NCBI GenBank assembly: GCA_023213395.1
Contig: CM041465.1
Span: 116,691,741 to 116,755,740 of the forward strand
DNA from: Cycas panzhihuaensis
Taxonomy: Eukaryota; Cycadophyta
Direction: 5' to 3'
Length of the DNA: 64,000 nucleotides
Shown: piece by piece, positions 22,990 to 33,519 of the stretch
How the letters are laid out: each line of letters begins with the position of its first letter
Numbering within the stretch: the stretch's first letter is position 1
Notes under the pieces: model-generated
Seen by the model: the letters and a program-made list of their open reading frames with translations, nothing else
Told to the model about the DNA's origin: nothing
Databases searched by the model: none
Program-made: the position numbers and the translations under genes

Positions 22990-24860
22990 ACCACATCCCT
23001 TTGAGGCTCCTCCTGGGCCTCCGCGAGCTCCCTACCTTGCTCCCCTCATCACATGGCTATCTCAAGGTCGTCATTGCCGTGTGGGTATACGTCTTACTCC
23101 TGCTCGACCTCGACGTCACCTGGTCTACCAGCTGATCGTATCGAGCCTGGATACGATCCCTCTCTCTTTATTCTCCCTAGAGTCTCTCCTCCATACTCCA
23201 GAACCTCTCCTCTATCCCTCGGAGATGCTCCTCTAGGACTACTAGCTGGACCCTACTCTATATGTCTCCACCTGCTCCTCCCTGAGCCTCTAGAGCCTAT
23301 ACGCGACTCTGCAACGCTTCCTACTTGCCCCTAACCTCATCCAGCTCTCGCTGCATCCGTCCTTAAAATGTTATATGCTCCTAGGACTTCGTAGCCTAGA
23401 TATCTTTTACCCTCACCAACGGGGCGAATGCTGCCATATAGGCACCTGCCGATCTAGGTGCATCCTCTGTCTATATGGGTGGTTGCCCCTCCGTGTATAC
23501 CTGAGGGAACATGTCCCTCACTATGGCCTCTACTAATCACTTGATCTCTGCGATATCTGCAAATCCAACATACCATATGTTAGTATATATCCAACTGCAT
23601 GTTAAAATAAAACCAAATCAAACTATCTATTTGGCTATCAAACGATGGAGGAAATGGTTAGGCCTCACCTACTATGGTCGCCAGCTCCTTCGCTCGTGCG
23701 ATACCCTCTCCTTCTGGCTCCCCGTCAGCTGCTGGTACCTCCTCCTCAGGTACCACCTTTGCCTGGGCCTCTCTCCTCACTAGGACTAGCTTAACTGTCA
23801 CCTCTCTAGATCTCCTCACGATCTGTAGTATGCGGGCCCTCGTCACTGGCCTCCTACTCTCCTCTGTAGCCCCTGATGGGCCTGCCTCTCCATCAGTAGT
23901 CCCAGATGGCCCTGCTGCTCCTCCTGCTATCCTCAATGGGCCTACCTCTCCTATAAGTCATGACGGGTCGGCCCCATCTCCTTTATCTCCATCATCATCA
24001 TCATCACCTGGGAGCACCCCTACTCTGCTTGCCTCGTCATCACTGTCCCACCTCACTGCCCTATACAGATCTAGCACATAGTTTGTCATAGTGAGGAGGT
24101 CCAGTGATGTAGCCTCCACTGAGTGTTAGACATGGGCCTGGTCCTCTATCCCCCTCAGCCTGGTCTGCCACCTGTGGACCATCGAGGCCCACTCTGCAAT
24201 GGGGTGTGGTCCCCCCACTGATGCCACTGCTCTGAAATGATCGAAGAACTAGCACTATAGCAATGTGTTGTATGATAGCCCTCCCTTACTGGTCATCCTG
24301 ATAGTATGCAACAGTGTGATGAGGTTTTCCACTATTAGGGTGGCCCAATCCATCCTCTCACTGGTCTCCTAGTGGCGTACTACATCCATCCATCCCTTAG
24401 GGATGTCCCTATAGTTCTGTTTCTGGGAAACCCATGACAGAATGCACAACATGATGAGTTTCCTCATCCAAGGAATCCTGGATATAACCATAGTCTGGAG
24501 AGGGACTTCTCTCCTCTCCCATCTATCCATCCCTGTGAAGAATACTACTGCCTCTCTATGTGCTGCCTCATTGCTAGGCAGCGCTCCCAGTACAACCGGA
24601 CTCCCAGTCACTCATACTCCCAATATCTGCCTGATATCCCTTGGCATCACTATCATATCTCCCACCTGGGGTAGGTGGAAAACATACCTCCTCCTGTCCC
24701 AGTATGATACAATGTCAACTAGTAACCTCTGGTTTAATGTATACCAAGGTGTCTTCAGGGCCTTGAACAAGTTGCACCTCTGTAGGACCCCCTTATCCTC
24801 CTTGGACATCATCTCAATGTAACTGAGCATTGCTATCCCTATGTTCTCGCAGTTATCCAC
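22990..24860 (-). pseudogene. Tat-A antisense gene, plant-mobile-domain-like
   Basis: Read on the - strand from 24860: VDNCENIGIAMLSYIEMM, then LLVDIVSYWDRRRYVFHLP and PRDIRQILGV. This W-x(n)-FHLP-x(n)-D-x(3)-LG pattern fits the plant mobile domain, known from plant proteins such as MAIN/MAIL1 and from transposons. The start codon is GTG here; Tat-B has ATG directly before it. After one stop the same frame runs on at 24611-24369 (LGALPSNEAAHREAVVFF) and to 23669, with an acidic GDDDDDGDKGDG patch and a basic RRPVTRARILQIVRRSRE segment. Exon 2 (23556 to about 22990) has a heptad-like charged pattern suggesting a coiled coil. Function in the element is unknown. A few stops break it. Confidence 0.65.
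23557..23668 (-). other. Intron of the antisense gene, Tat-A
   Basis: 112 bases on the - strand, from AG/GTGAGG to a T-rich end TTGGATTTGCAG. Exon frames before and after it are open for long stretches while the segment itself is AT-rich and has stops. The intron lies at the same place in Tat-B (36320-36430). Confidence 0.6.
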
Positions 24861-25004
24861 TGTGATAACAGCCTATCAACACCACAAAACAGTCAAAGTC
24901 AAGCCTATGTCATTCCTCTATCATCCTGGCTATCTTTCAACCTTGTTTGATTGAGATTTGGGGCCTCATGGCCCCCCATCTTCTTTTTTTCCATAGATTT
25001 ACCT

Positions 25005-25115
25005 TTGTATCGTGCTAAACTTTATGGTACCACAAAGTTTAGCTTAGGTCCCATGGCAATTGAGGCCTTGTGGCAAAGATTGCGGCACTACGATCTTTTT
25101 CGTGGTATGAATGGA
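25005..25115. promoter_or_regulatory. Palindrome pair upstream of antisense gene, Tat-A
   Basis: Two adjacent near-palindromes about 150-250 bases upstream of the antisense start. The first, at 25014-25043, has arms GCTAAACTTT and AAAGTTTAGC around GGTACC. The second, at 25073-25110, has GCAAAGATTG opposite CGATCTTTTTCG. Both are kept in Tat-B at 34861-34982. This is the natural place for the antisense promoter. They may bind a factor or fold as hairpins. Confidence 0.5.
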
Positions 25116-25589
25116 ACCCTCCAAAAAGATGGGGGGTTTCTTCCCCAAAAAATAGAAAAACTCTACTGGGTAGACCCTCAGAGTCCACTGACCAGGGCTC
25201 CCTAATGCCCAGGTCCCTCCTCTTTCTGGGTCTAATTCAAACTCTAAGAGGCCATCATTTATCCATATGGGGCACAACAACTACATAAAAATTAACAAAA
25301 AGCATTCAAATTCAAACTTCAAAATGGGATGGGTTTCGTAAGATCCACTCACTGAATCCAGTCTGGCTGTCACCATCTCACTCTGACATCGGTCTGATCT
25401 CCCTTCGCGTGCCTTTGAAGTCAGGCAGTGCTCTACTACATAAGGAAATGGCTCTAGTTTCTCATGAGAGCTTGTGAAAATGAATTTATTTTCCATTGAA
25501 TTTCCTTATATAGGTGGGGGCCCCAATGGGTACTACCTATATTTTTACTCTTGCGATAGTCATTGGGACCATCCTATTTCCTTGATCAC
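25116..25589. other. Intergenic segment between antisense gene and second RNase H
   Basis: Divergent interval: the antisense gene reads left and the second RNase H reads right. It contains a GGGGGTTTCTTCCCC inverted motif near 25127 and a 3-kb-from-end block shared with Tat-B 34435-34850. I see no coding signal common to both copies. Confidence 0.45.
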
Positions 25590-26031
25590 CTTTGTCTCCT
25601 AGTCCTGCCTCCCATTGTGCTCCTTTGGTGCCCTTTTTTCTCTTTCTTGTAAGTGCATTTATGGCACCTCATCATTGCACTCTTTCGCAGGGCCCTTCCA
25701 TCTCATTTTATGTGTCACTCCCATGTATGCTTGAGTTTATACTCATTTGGCTCGTTTCGCTGTTCTGGACTTGTTTTTGTAGCTCTTTTTTGCTCCTGGG
25801 GTCTCCAAAGGGAGTACTCCCCCCATCTGGGGGCATGTTTTACTTCCCAAAGTGACCTTTGGTATCCCACGGTGCCCTTTTTCTGCCCGCTCTCAGGTAG
25901 TAGTCAGACTGCTTACTCTCATCCTTGGGTAGTCTCATTACTAGGTCCTCCTACCCTTCATGGCCACTTATTACTTGCCTTTCGAGCCCCTCTTTCACTC
26001 CATTATCATTTATTACTATCAGGATTTTATA
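25590..26031 (+). other. Leucine-rich leader of the second RNase H, Tat-A
   Basis: Translates to text similar in both Tat copies, for example SQSDLWYPTVPFFCP here and SQSNLWYFKVSFLC in Tat-B, then SLLGPPTLHGHLLL. In Tat-B this text shares the frame of the RNase H but ends at a stop before it. In Tat-A it is one frame away. It is hydrophobic and may be an N-terminal extension or a separate small protein. Weakly supported as coding. Confidence 0.4.
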
Positions 26032-26460
26032 TCACCCATGTCCCTCTACATTTTTACCGATGGCAGAAGCCACGGTAACCCTGGGCCTTCTGTCGCTGCG
26101 TGGATTCTTCGCAGCCCCTCCGGATATGATTTCCTGTGCTCTAGGATCTTCCTCCCAGAGGCTACTAATAATGAAGCTAAGTACACAACTGTTATAAAAG
26201 CTCTTATTGATGCTCTCCATTTCTATCACAGACCCATTGTTTTGCTTTACAACTCTTAGGTTTTGGTGTCCCATCTCATCTAGGTTTATCAGGTGCGATG
26301 CCCTCACTTGAGAACCCTTGCTTCTGCTGCCAGATCCCTCCTGGCCCGCTTCTCATCTGTTGACATTCAGCATATTCCTCAGGCTCTCAACGCTAAGGTA
26401 GATAGTCTCATTCGCCTTATCCTTGAGTACCGCCTTCCTCTCCTTACTGACCGTCCCTGA
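26032..26460 (+). pseudogene. Second RNase H (archaeal-like type), Tat-A
   Basis: Reads YIFTDGRSHGNPGPSVAAWI, then EATNNEAKYTTVIKAL, then PIVLLYNS with a stop, and ends VDIQHIPQALNAKVDSLI to TGA 26458-26460. The TDG and NNEA marks fit the archaeal-like RNase H that plant Tat elements carry beside the RNase H of pol. The third acidic residue is Asn (AAC, 26251-26253), whereas Tat-B has Asp there. It lies 3.7 kb downstream of integrase, beyond the antisense gene. In Tat elements as usually described it sits between RNase H and integrase. An internal stop follows at once. Confidence 0.8.
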
Positions 26461-26868
26461 GGCTTGTCTGGTCGCTCTGCCACCCAAGCCCCAAGTCGCC
26501 ATGCGCTTCGCCTTGCGATCTGTTCACACCTCTGAAACTTAGCTACTAATGAGGTTAAACTATGGCAACTACTAGTTCTGTTTACTCATCTCTTCTACTT
26601 GATTATGTACATATCTTTACATCTTTTGTGGTGGGAGCAACCCCCTCACCCTTCATATTTTCTAGTCGATTTCTGGGTGGCACATAGGTAGCCCCTATGT
26701 TGTCTCCACCTCTACCTTCGTATCCACGTGTTCCGCCATGACACTCACCAACACCCTTGACTACTGTTATGATCTTGATTTATATATCTACATACACATA
26801 TGCTACTGACGGTTGTATTGCCAGCATTCACCATCACACCATGCTTCCGAGCGATGAGGCTCTGCTAC
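26461..26868. other. 3' untranslated interval, Tat-A
   Basis: Non-coding interval from the RNase H stop to the polypurine tract, kept in Tat-B at 33123-33520. It includes GGTGGGAGCAACCCCCTC near 26630 and a stretch of ATATACATAT. Confidence 0.5.
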
Positions 26869-26879
26869 CAAGGGGGTAG
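26869..26879 (+). other. Polypurine tract of Tat-A
   Basis: CAAGGGGGTAG directly precedes the TG of the 3' LTR and is identical in Tat-B (33112-33122, - strand). This is where plus-strand DNA synthesis is primed. Confidence 0.8.
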
Positions 26880-28022
26880 TGTTTCCTAGCTTCCAGGAAT
26901 GGATACGAAGCGGTCAACTCAGGTAAGTGCAGGTATGCTTCTCACCTTAATATTATTTTCTTTTGTGATGAGTATATGCTTACATGATATAATTTCATAG
27001 ATGATCCTGTTATCATCTACACCTATCTAGCCTATGACGACTAGAGCGAGGGCGCATTCCCAGCAAGTATGACACCCTGCTGGTCAGATCACCGCATTCT
27101 CGCACGCCCTACTCACCTTAAGACCCAGTTAGCTCATATCGTCCTCGTCCATGTGATGATCCATCGTCGTCTGGTTGACTTATTGCACCTTTGAGTCCTA
27201 TTGTCACTTCTTGTGGCTCATTTGTTAGCTTGTCTGCCTCTGGGCAGGTGGCCCTACCCCTTGTCGGCCTCCTTAGTCACTGGCCCATAGCTCAAGCTAC
27301 TTGTTTGGGCCAGATTTGGCCTTTGGTCCCGCACCGCGGTAGATTTCGCGGTACCACAAGATTTACCGTGAAGTTTACTGTGGTGCGACTATCACAACTT
27401 ATTTTTAAAAATCCGTCATGGCAATTCTCACATTTATTGCAGAATTACCATGTGTCTCATGACTTAACTCACTACCAGTCGTGCCCTAATTGCTCGATTA
27501 AAGTAGAGACTGGGTATTTAAGTCTTACCTAATTCATTTTAGGGATCTTTTTGCTCATTTTTGGAAGGATCACAAGGAAAAATGCCCTGCCTTCTCTGCT
27601 CCTACCGCCCACTCATCGTTATAGGACCTGTAATCACTCTCCAACACCCAGCTCTCCTTTGGTTTGGCTGTGATATCTTCTCAGCCCCTTGCACACTTTG
27701 GACAGGGCCTCTTTGGAGAGTTTCTAACACTTCCTTGCCCGGGCAGCCATCAAGTAGTCTCAAGTGTAGCCTTTCTCCTTTAGCCATCTTAGTAAGGGCT
27801 CCATACTTGCTACTCCACGGTCTTCCTACATATTTCTCAACCTCTTTCCAGTAGATTTTGACAGAGGCAAATGGATCCCATCTTCTTTATAGGTATTTGT
27901 TGGTTTAGGGTCTTCTCTTTATCTAATTTATGCTCAGGTTTGTTTGGTTATTTCTAGCCTGTCTTAGCTTGCTTCTAGAGGTTATTTTTTGCCTTTATCT
28001 TGGATTGTTTTCCCTGCTATTA

Positions 28023-28108
28023 GGGCCTCCTTTCTTACGTTTCACACCTAGGACAATAGTCAAAAGGGCCTTCTTTCCTACGTTTCATACCCAAGATAGT
28101 GGTCAAAA
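28023..28108 (+). repeat. 43-base tandem duplication in 3' LTR of Tat-A
   Basis: Two head-to-tail units, 28023-28065 and 28066-28108, each starting GGGCC and ending GTCAAAA. They differ at about nine positions. The 5' LTR has one unit near 13850, and the Tat-B LTRs also have one. Confidence 0.85.
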
Positions 28109-28759
28109 GGGGATACATAAGGTTTGGGACAGAGCTGGGTGGATTCCCTACCACCTTCCACACTTCCTAGGAGGCATTTTGCCCTCCAAACCATCCTTTT
28201 TGCCCTATGTTGCTCTTGGAGTAGAGTAAGGGTTTAGTAGGCTATTTCTAGCCACTAAAATTAGCATTGGCACTTGTTACAGCGCTAGTTTGAGGGCTCA
28301 TCTCTTAATCTGGGCAACACACATAAGCCTCAGTTACCTTTCTTAGCTCAATCCCCCTCTCAACAGTCTAGTTTGCTTCTCGTAGCACCCCGGCCTTGTT
28401 GAGTTTTGACTTTGATTCTTTTTCATCTCTGCTATCCCATTTTTAGCCAGCCTTAAAACCATACCCTTGCTGCCTTATGGCTTCTTGAGGGAGGGTAGGG
28501 TTGCTCCTTGTGGGAGGTGGGCCACTCTGAGGCTTACCGACTTACCACCATTTATTTAGATAGTTTTCTTTACAGTTTATTATTATAATATTGAATGCTA
28601 ATATATATGTATTGAGACTTATGCTTATCACATACATACATATGTTGTTAGGATTCTATTTTGTACTACTAGCACCCTTTCTTTAGAAAGGGATACTCTC
28701 ACTCACTTGCAGGTACATAGAAGATGCAAAGGACTCATCCTTTTCTCTCTCCCTTATGG

Positions 28760-28839
28760 GTAAGTGTTTTTACTTACATTTTATTTCAGCATTTCATTTA
28801 CTGCTATCATTTTTCTTTTTTCCTTTCTTGGCACTCTAG
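28760..28839 (+). other. Intron-like segment in 3' LTR of Tat-A
   Basis: 80 bases, GTAAGT to GGCACTCTAG, equivalent to 14545-14624 in the 5' LTR. Donor, T-rich body and acceptor are all kept. Confidence 0.5.
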
Positions 28840-29690
28840 TGTCACTTCTAGGGAAGATAAGGAAGCCCCACACTTCATCCTACCACAACCCCTCTCATTT
28901 TCCGTGCTTTATAGAGCGATCTTGGATACCTCGTGGGAACGCGGCTGCTTCAATCGCGTCTCCATTCTGGGTATGTGCTCTCGCTCTACTTTGTTTTATT
29001 TCCTTTAAAAAATTTTGCATGATAGTAATTAGCTCATTTGAAAGGAAAAGAGAAACCAGCCCTCTCTTTTGATTTATATTCTATTTATCACATTTCACGC
29101 ATTATATCTATCATAGGAAAAGGTCTTAGGAAGTTTCCCCTTATTTTACCTTTTCCCTTCACCTTATAAACTCCATCCTTGTCCCATTAACTTGTTATGC
29201 TTGGTTTGGTTTACTTGTATGCATCATAGCACTCTCTTCTCCCTTGATTACTCTTTCGAAGGGGGGAACTCTTGATCGATCAGTCGTTCCCTTTCCCTTC
29301 ATTCTCCTTTAGTTTTCTTCCGCCTAGCCGGATAACTGAGAAGATCTCATTCGTAGGTTGCTCACCTACTTACCCTTTATTCGTTTCCCTTTACTCTAGG
29401 GAAACCCTTAAAAGGTTCTCTTCTTTCTCTTCCAGCCATCTAAGGGTGGGAGGATCCTTCTCTTAGATCTACCCAGGCTGATCTTCTGCCTCCTCTCTTC
29501 CTAACTGAAGTAGGGAACCACCTTTAGGTAGTTGGATACCATCTGCAGGTCCTGAACTAGCGCTCTGGTGCATGGGGCACCCTTTGTGGTATTTGCCTTA
29601 CTCGTAGGTTTTTATCTTCTCTTGATAGTGTCATCGACTGCCCTCGTTATTCCTACTGAGTTAGGTAGCTATCCTGTAGACGTGCATCTA

Positions 29691-29695
29691 GTATG
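29691..29695. repeat. Target-site duplication GTATG, right of Tat-A
   Basis: Copy of 12694-12698, directly after the 3' LTR. Confidence 0.8.
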
Positions 29696-30250
<555 letters not shown>

Positions 30251-30500
30251 CACTATTAAAATATGGATATCAAGTCTTCTATATTCATTATATTGAAAAG
30301 GAGATAAGTACATATCTATACTTAGGTCTACCTGTAACTCCTCTAGCCATAATTGGCAACTGCTTCACCTACCAATTAGGCATTACATATAAAGATATAC
30401 TAAACCATACTTAATGATGTAAATAAACAGAAGTAAAGCCAAATTAACACAAGTGTGCAAACATATCACAAATTATAAATCACCAAAAGGAGTACACTTG
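30251..30500 (-). repeat. Left LTR-like end of Chr-C, part 1
   Basis: Clear match to 61478-61560 from about 30420 (AGAAGTAAAG, then ATCACAAAT and AAATCACCAAAAGGAGTAC). A fainter match reaches back to about 30340, where GGCAACTGCTTC faces GGCAACTTCCC at 61399. A 33-base stretch of the right copy is missing here. 30251-30340 is not assigned with confidence. Confidence 0.65.
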
Positions 30501-30505
30501 ACAAC
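30501..30505. repeat. Target-site duplication ACAAC, left of Tat-B
   Basis: Repeated at 47078-47082. The uninterrupted site GACAACTATTACA survives at 61588-61600 in the right LTR of Chr-C. Confidence 0.9.
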
Positions 30506-33111
30506 TGGATGTGCATCTACATGATAGCTACCTAACTGAGTAGGAATGGCAAGGGTGATTGATGGTACGATTGAGAAAAGACCTGCAAGTAAGGCAAATA
30601 CCACGCAGGGTGCCCCGTGCACCAAAGTGTGAGTTCGAGACCTACAAATGGTATATAACTACCTAGAAGTGGTTCTCCACTTCAAACAAGAAGAGAAGAG
30701 GCATAGGGTTAGCCTGGGTTGACCTAAGGAAAGGATCCTCCCACCCTTGGATGGCCAGAAGGGAAAGGAGAGAACCCAAAAAGGAGAAGTAGCAATGTAT
30801 GCAAGCAAACTAACTAAGCGAAGCAAGTTGGTGAAACAAAGGGGTGAGTTTGTAAGGCAAAGGGGGAAAAGGTGGAAGGGGAAGACTTCCTAGGACCTTT
30901 TCCTATAATAAATGTAATGCGAAAAGTAAAGTAAATGAAATATAAATCAAGATAAGGGTTGGTTTCCTCTTTCTCTTTCCAATGAGCTAATTACTGTCAT
31001 ACAAGAAACTCAAAGGAACAAGTGATGAGGTAGAGCGAGAGTATGTACCTGGAATGGAGACACGTGATGAAGCAGTGACGTTCCCACGAGGTACCTAAAG
31101 TCGCTCCATGAAGCACAACAGATGTGAAGGGTTGCGGTAGATCAAAACATGGGGCTTCCTTACCTTCCCCGAAAGTGGTACTAAGGCACCAAGAAAGGAA
31201 AGGAAAGGAATAAGATACTAGCAATAAATGAAATTCTAAAGTAAAAAACATAAACGGAAGCACTTACTCGTGAGAGAGGAAAAAGGAACGGATCCTTTGC
31301 GTCCTCTGCGTACCTACAAGTAAATGAGAGTATCCCTCTTTCCAGAGAAAGGGTGCTAGCATACAATATAAAATCCTAACAACACATGTATATATGAGAT
31401 AAGCATAGACTTAAATACATGCACATTAGTATTCAATATAATGATGATAAATTGTATAGGAAAACAACCAAAATAAATGAAGAGTAAACCGGTAAGCCTT
31501 AGAGTGGCCCACCTCCCGCAAGGAACAACCCTACCCTCCCTCAAGAAGCCACAAGGCAGCGAGGATATGGTTGTGTAAGAAGGCTGGAAATAGAGGCAAC
31601 AAGAGTAAAAAAGGGCCCAAAAGGATCTACAACAAACCAGGGTGCTATGGGTAGTAAACCAGGTTGTCATGAAAGAAGTTGGGCAAGGGATAAGTAGTTG
31701 GGGCTTATGTGAGTTACCCAGGTCAAGATATAAGCCCTCAAACTAGCACTCCAACAAGTGACATTACTGATTTCAGTGACCAAAAACAGCCTAACAAACC
31801 CTTGTTTCACTATCAAGAGAAGCACAGGGCAAAAGAGAATGTTTGGAGGGCAAAGAGCCTCTTAAAGAGCATGGAAGGTGGTGCGTAATCCACCTAGCTC
31901 TCACCCAAACCTTATGTATTCCCTCTTTGCCATTGTCTTGGGTAAGAAACACAAGAAAAGAGGCCTTAATGGCAAAAAAAGGATAGCCGAAAGCAAGGCA
32001 AGAACAACCTTCAAAGATCAAACCAAGAAAAACTAGAAATGACATGCAAAATAGGGTATAAATTAGACAAGAAAGCACTTAAACTAACAAATACCTAAGG
32101 AAGAGAAGGGAGGCTTTTGCCTCAGTCAAGAGCTACTGAAAGAAGGCTCAGAAATCTACCAAAGGACTATAGAATAGGAGGTATGGAACCCCTGCTAATG
32201 AGGTTGAAGGAAACACCTGTACTTAAGGATGCTTGATGGCTGCCTGGGAAAGGAAATGCTGAAAACTCTCCAAGGAGGCTCTCTTCAAGGTGTGCAAAGG
32301 GCTGGGAAGATGTCATAGTCATACCAAAGGAGAGCTAGGTGCTGAAGAAGGGTTGCAAGTCCCAGAAAGCAGTGGAGCAAAGAGGGGAACAAGAAGCACA
32401 GGACATTTTTCCTTGAGAACCTTGTAAAAATGAGTAAAAAAAAAAGATCCTAAAAATGACTTAGGGAAGACTTAAATACCCAACCTAAACCCTAAATGAG
32501 TGATTAGGGCACATCCGGTGGTGAGTCAAGTCATGAAACATATGGCAGTTTCGCAATAAATACAAAATTACCACAACAGATTTTAAAAATAAACTGAGAT
32601 ACCACACTCACCAGAATTTACTGCATCAATATTTGCACAGATTATAATATTTGCGGTGGTATGGGACCAGAGGCTAAATCTAGCCTAGACAGCTAGCCTA
32701 GGCTGTGGGCTAATGACTAAGGAGGCTGATGGGGGGCTGAGACACTTGCTCAAGGGCAGACAGCCAACAAACAAGTCATAAGAGCAAAAATATGACTCAA
32801 AAGATGTGACAAGTCAACCAAACAATGATGGGTCATCGTATGGGCAAGGATAACCTGAACTAAGTGGGTCTTGAGGTGAGTAGGGCAGAATGCGGGAAGT
32901 GGAATAGCCACTGGGGTGCCACACTTACTGGGAATGTGCCCCCACTATAATCGTCATAGGCTAAATAAGTATAGATGATGACAAGATCATCTACGAGATC
33001 ACAACATGCAAGCATACACTCATCTCAAAAGAAAGCTATGATAAGGTGAGAAGCATACCTATACTTACCTGAGTCGACCACTCTATATCCATTCCTGGAA
33101 GCTGGGAAACA
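30506..33111 (-). repeat. 3' LTR of Tat-B
   Basis: 2606 bases, equal in length to 44472-47077. On the - strand it runs TGTTTCCCAGC to CACATCCA. It carries the TATA-like box near 32470, the intron-like segment at 31181-31267 and a decayed palindrome cluster near 32590-32660. Confidence 0.95.
31181..31267 (-). other. Intron-like segment in 3' LTR of Tat-B
   Basis: 87 bases on the - strand, GTAAGTGCTTCCG to GGTGCCTTAG, equivalent to 14545-14624 in Tat-A. The upstream acceptor TTACTTGTAG is also kept, giving a 46-base exon. Confidence 0.5.
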
Positions 33112-33122
33112 CTACCCCCTTG
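33112..33122 (-). other. Polypurine tract of Tat-B
   Basis: On the - strand CCAAGGGGGTAG next to the 3' LTR, identical to Tat-A 26869-26879. Confidence 0.8.
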
Positions 33123-33519
33123 GCAGTAGAGCCTCACCGCTCAGAAGCATGGTGCGATGGTGAATGTTGGCAACACAACTGTCAGTAGCACATATGTATA
33201 TAGATATATAAATCAAGATCATAATAGTAAGCAAGGGTACCGTCAAGTGTTGTGGTGGAGCACGTGGATACAAAGGTAGACTTGGAGACAACATAGGGGC
33301 TGCCTATGTGCCACTCGAAAATTGACTGGAAAATATAAAAGGCGAGGGGGCTGCCCCTACTATAAAAGATGTAGAGAGATGTGCATAATCAAATAGAAGA
33401 GTAAACAAAAATGGTAGTCACCATAGTTTAGCCTCATTAGTGGCTAGGTTTCGAAGGTGCGAACGGATCACAAAGTGAGGTACGTGACGACCTAGGGCTT
33501 GGGCGACAGAGCGGTTGGA

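Larger units (their letters stand above)
12699..29690 (+). mobile_element. Tat-A, complete Tat-type Ty3/gypsy element with antisense gene
   Basis: A 16,992-base element: LTR, primer site, gag, protease, linker, RT, RNase H, integrase, antisense mobile-domain-like gene, second RNase H, polypurine tract, LTR. The Tat assignment rests on its large size, long LTRs, CHHC gag knuckle, the sequence style of the protease-RT linker, and the combination of a second RNase H with an antisense gene. It is not autonomous: gag, protease, RT and integrase all carry stops or frameshifts. LTR copies differ mainly by transitions. Tat-B has the same arrangement. Confidence 0.93.
26880..29690 (+). repeat. 3' LTR of Tat-A
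   Basis: 2811 bases, TGTTTCCTAGC to GCATCTA, partner of 12699-15475. It is 34 bases longer, mostly through a 43-base tandem duplication at 28023-28108. The terminal CA has become TA. Confidence 0.95.

Noticed and set aside
23980-24010. ATC/TCA trinucleotide run as a separate repeat locus
   Set aside because: It encodes the acidic Asp run of the antisense gene, and a matching acidic stretch exists in Tat-B.
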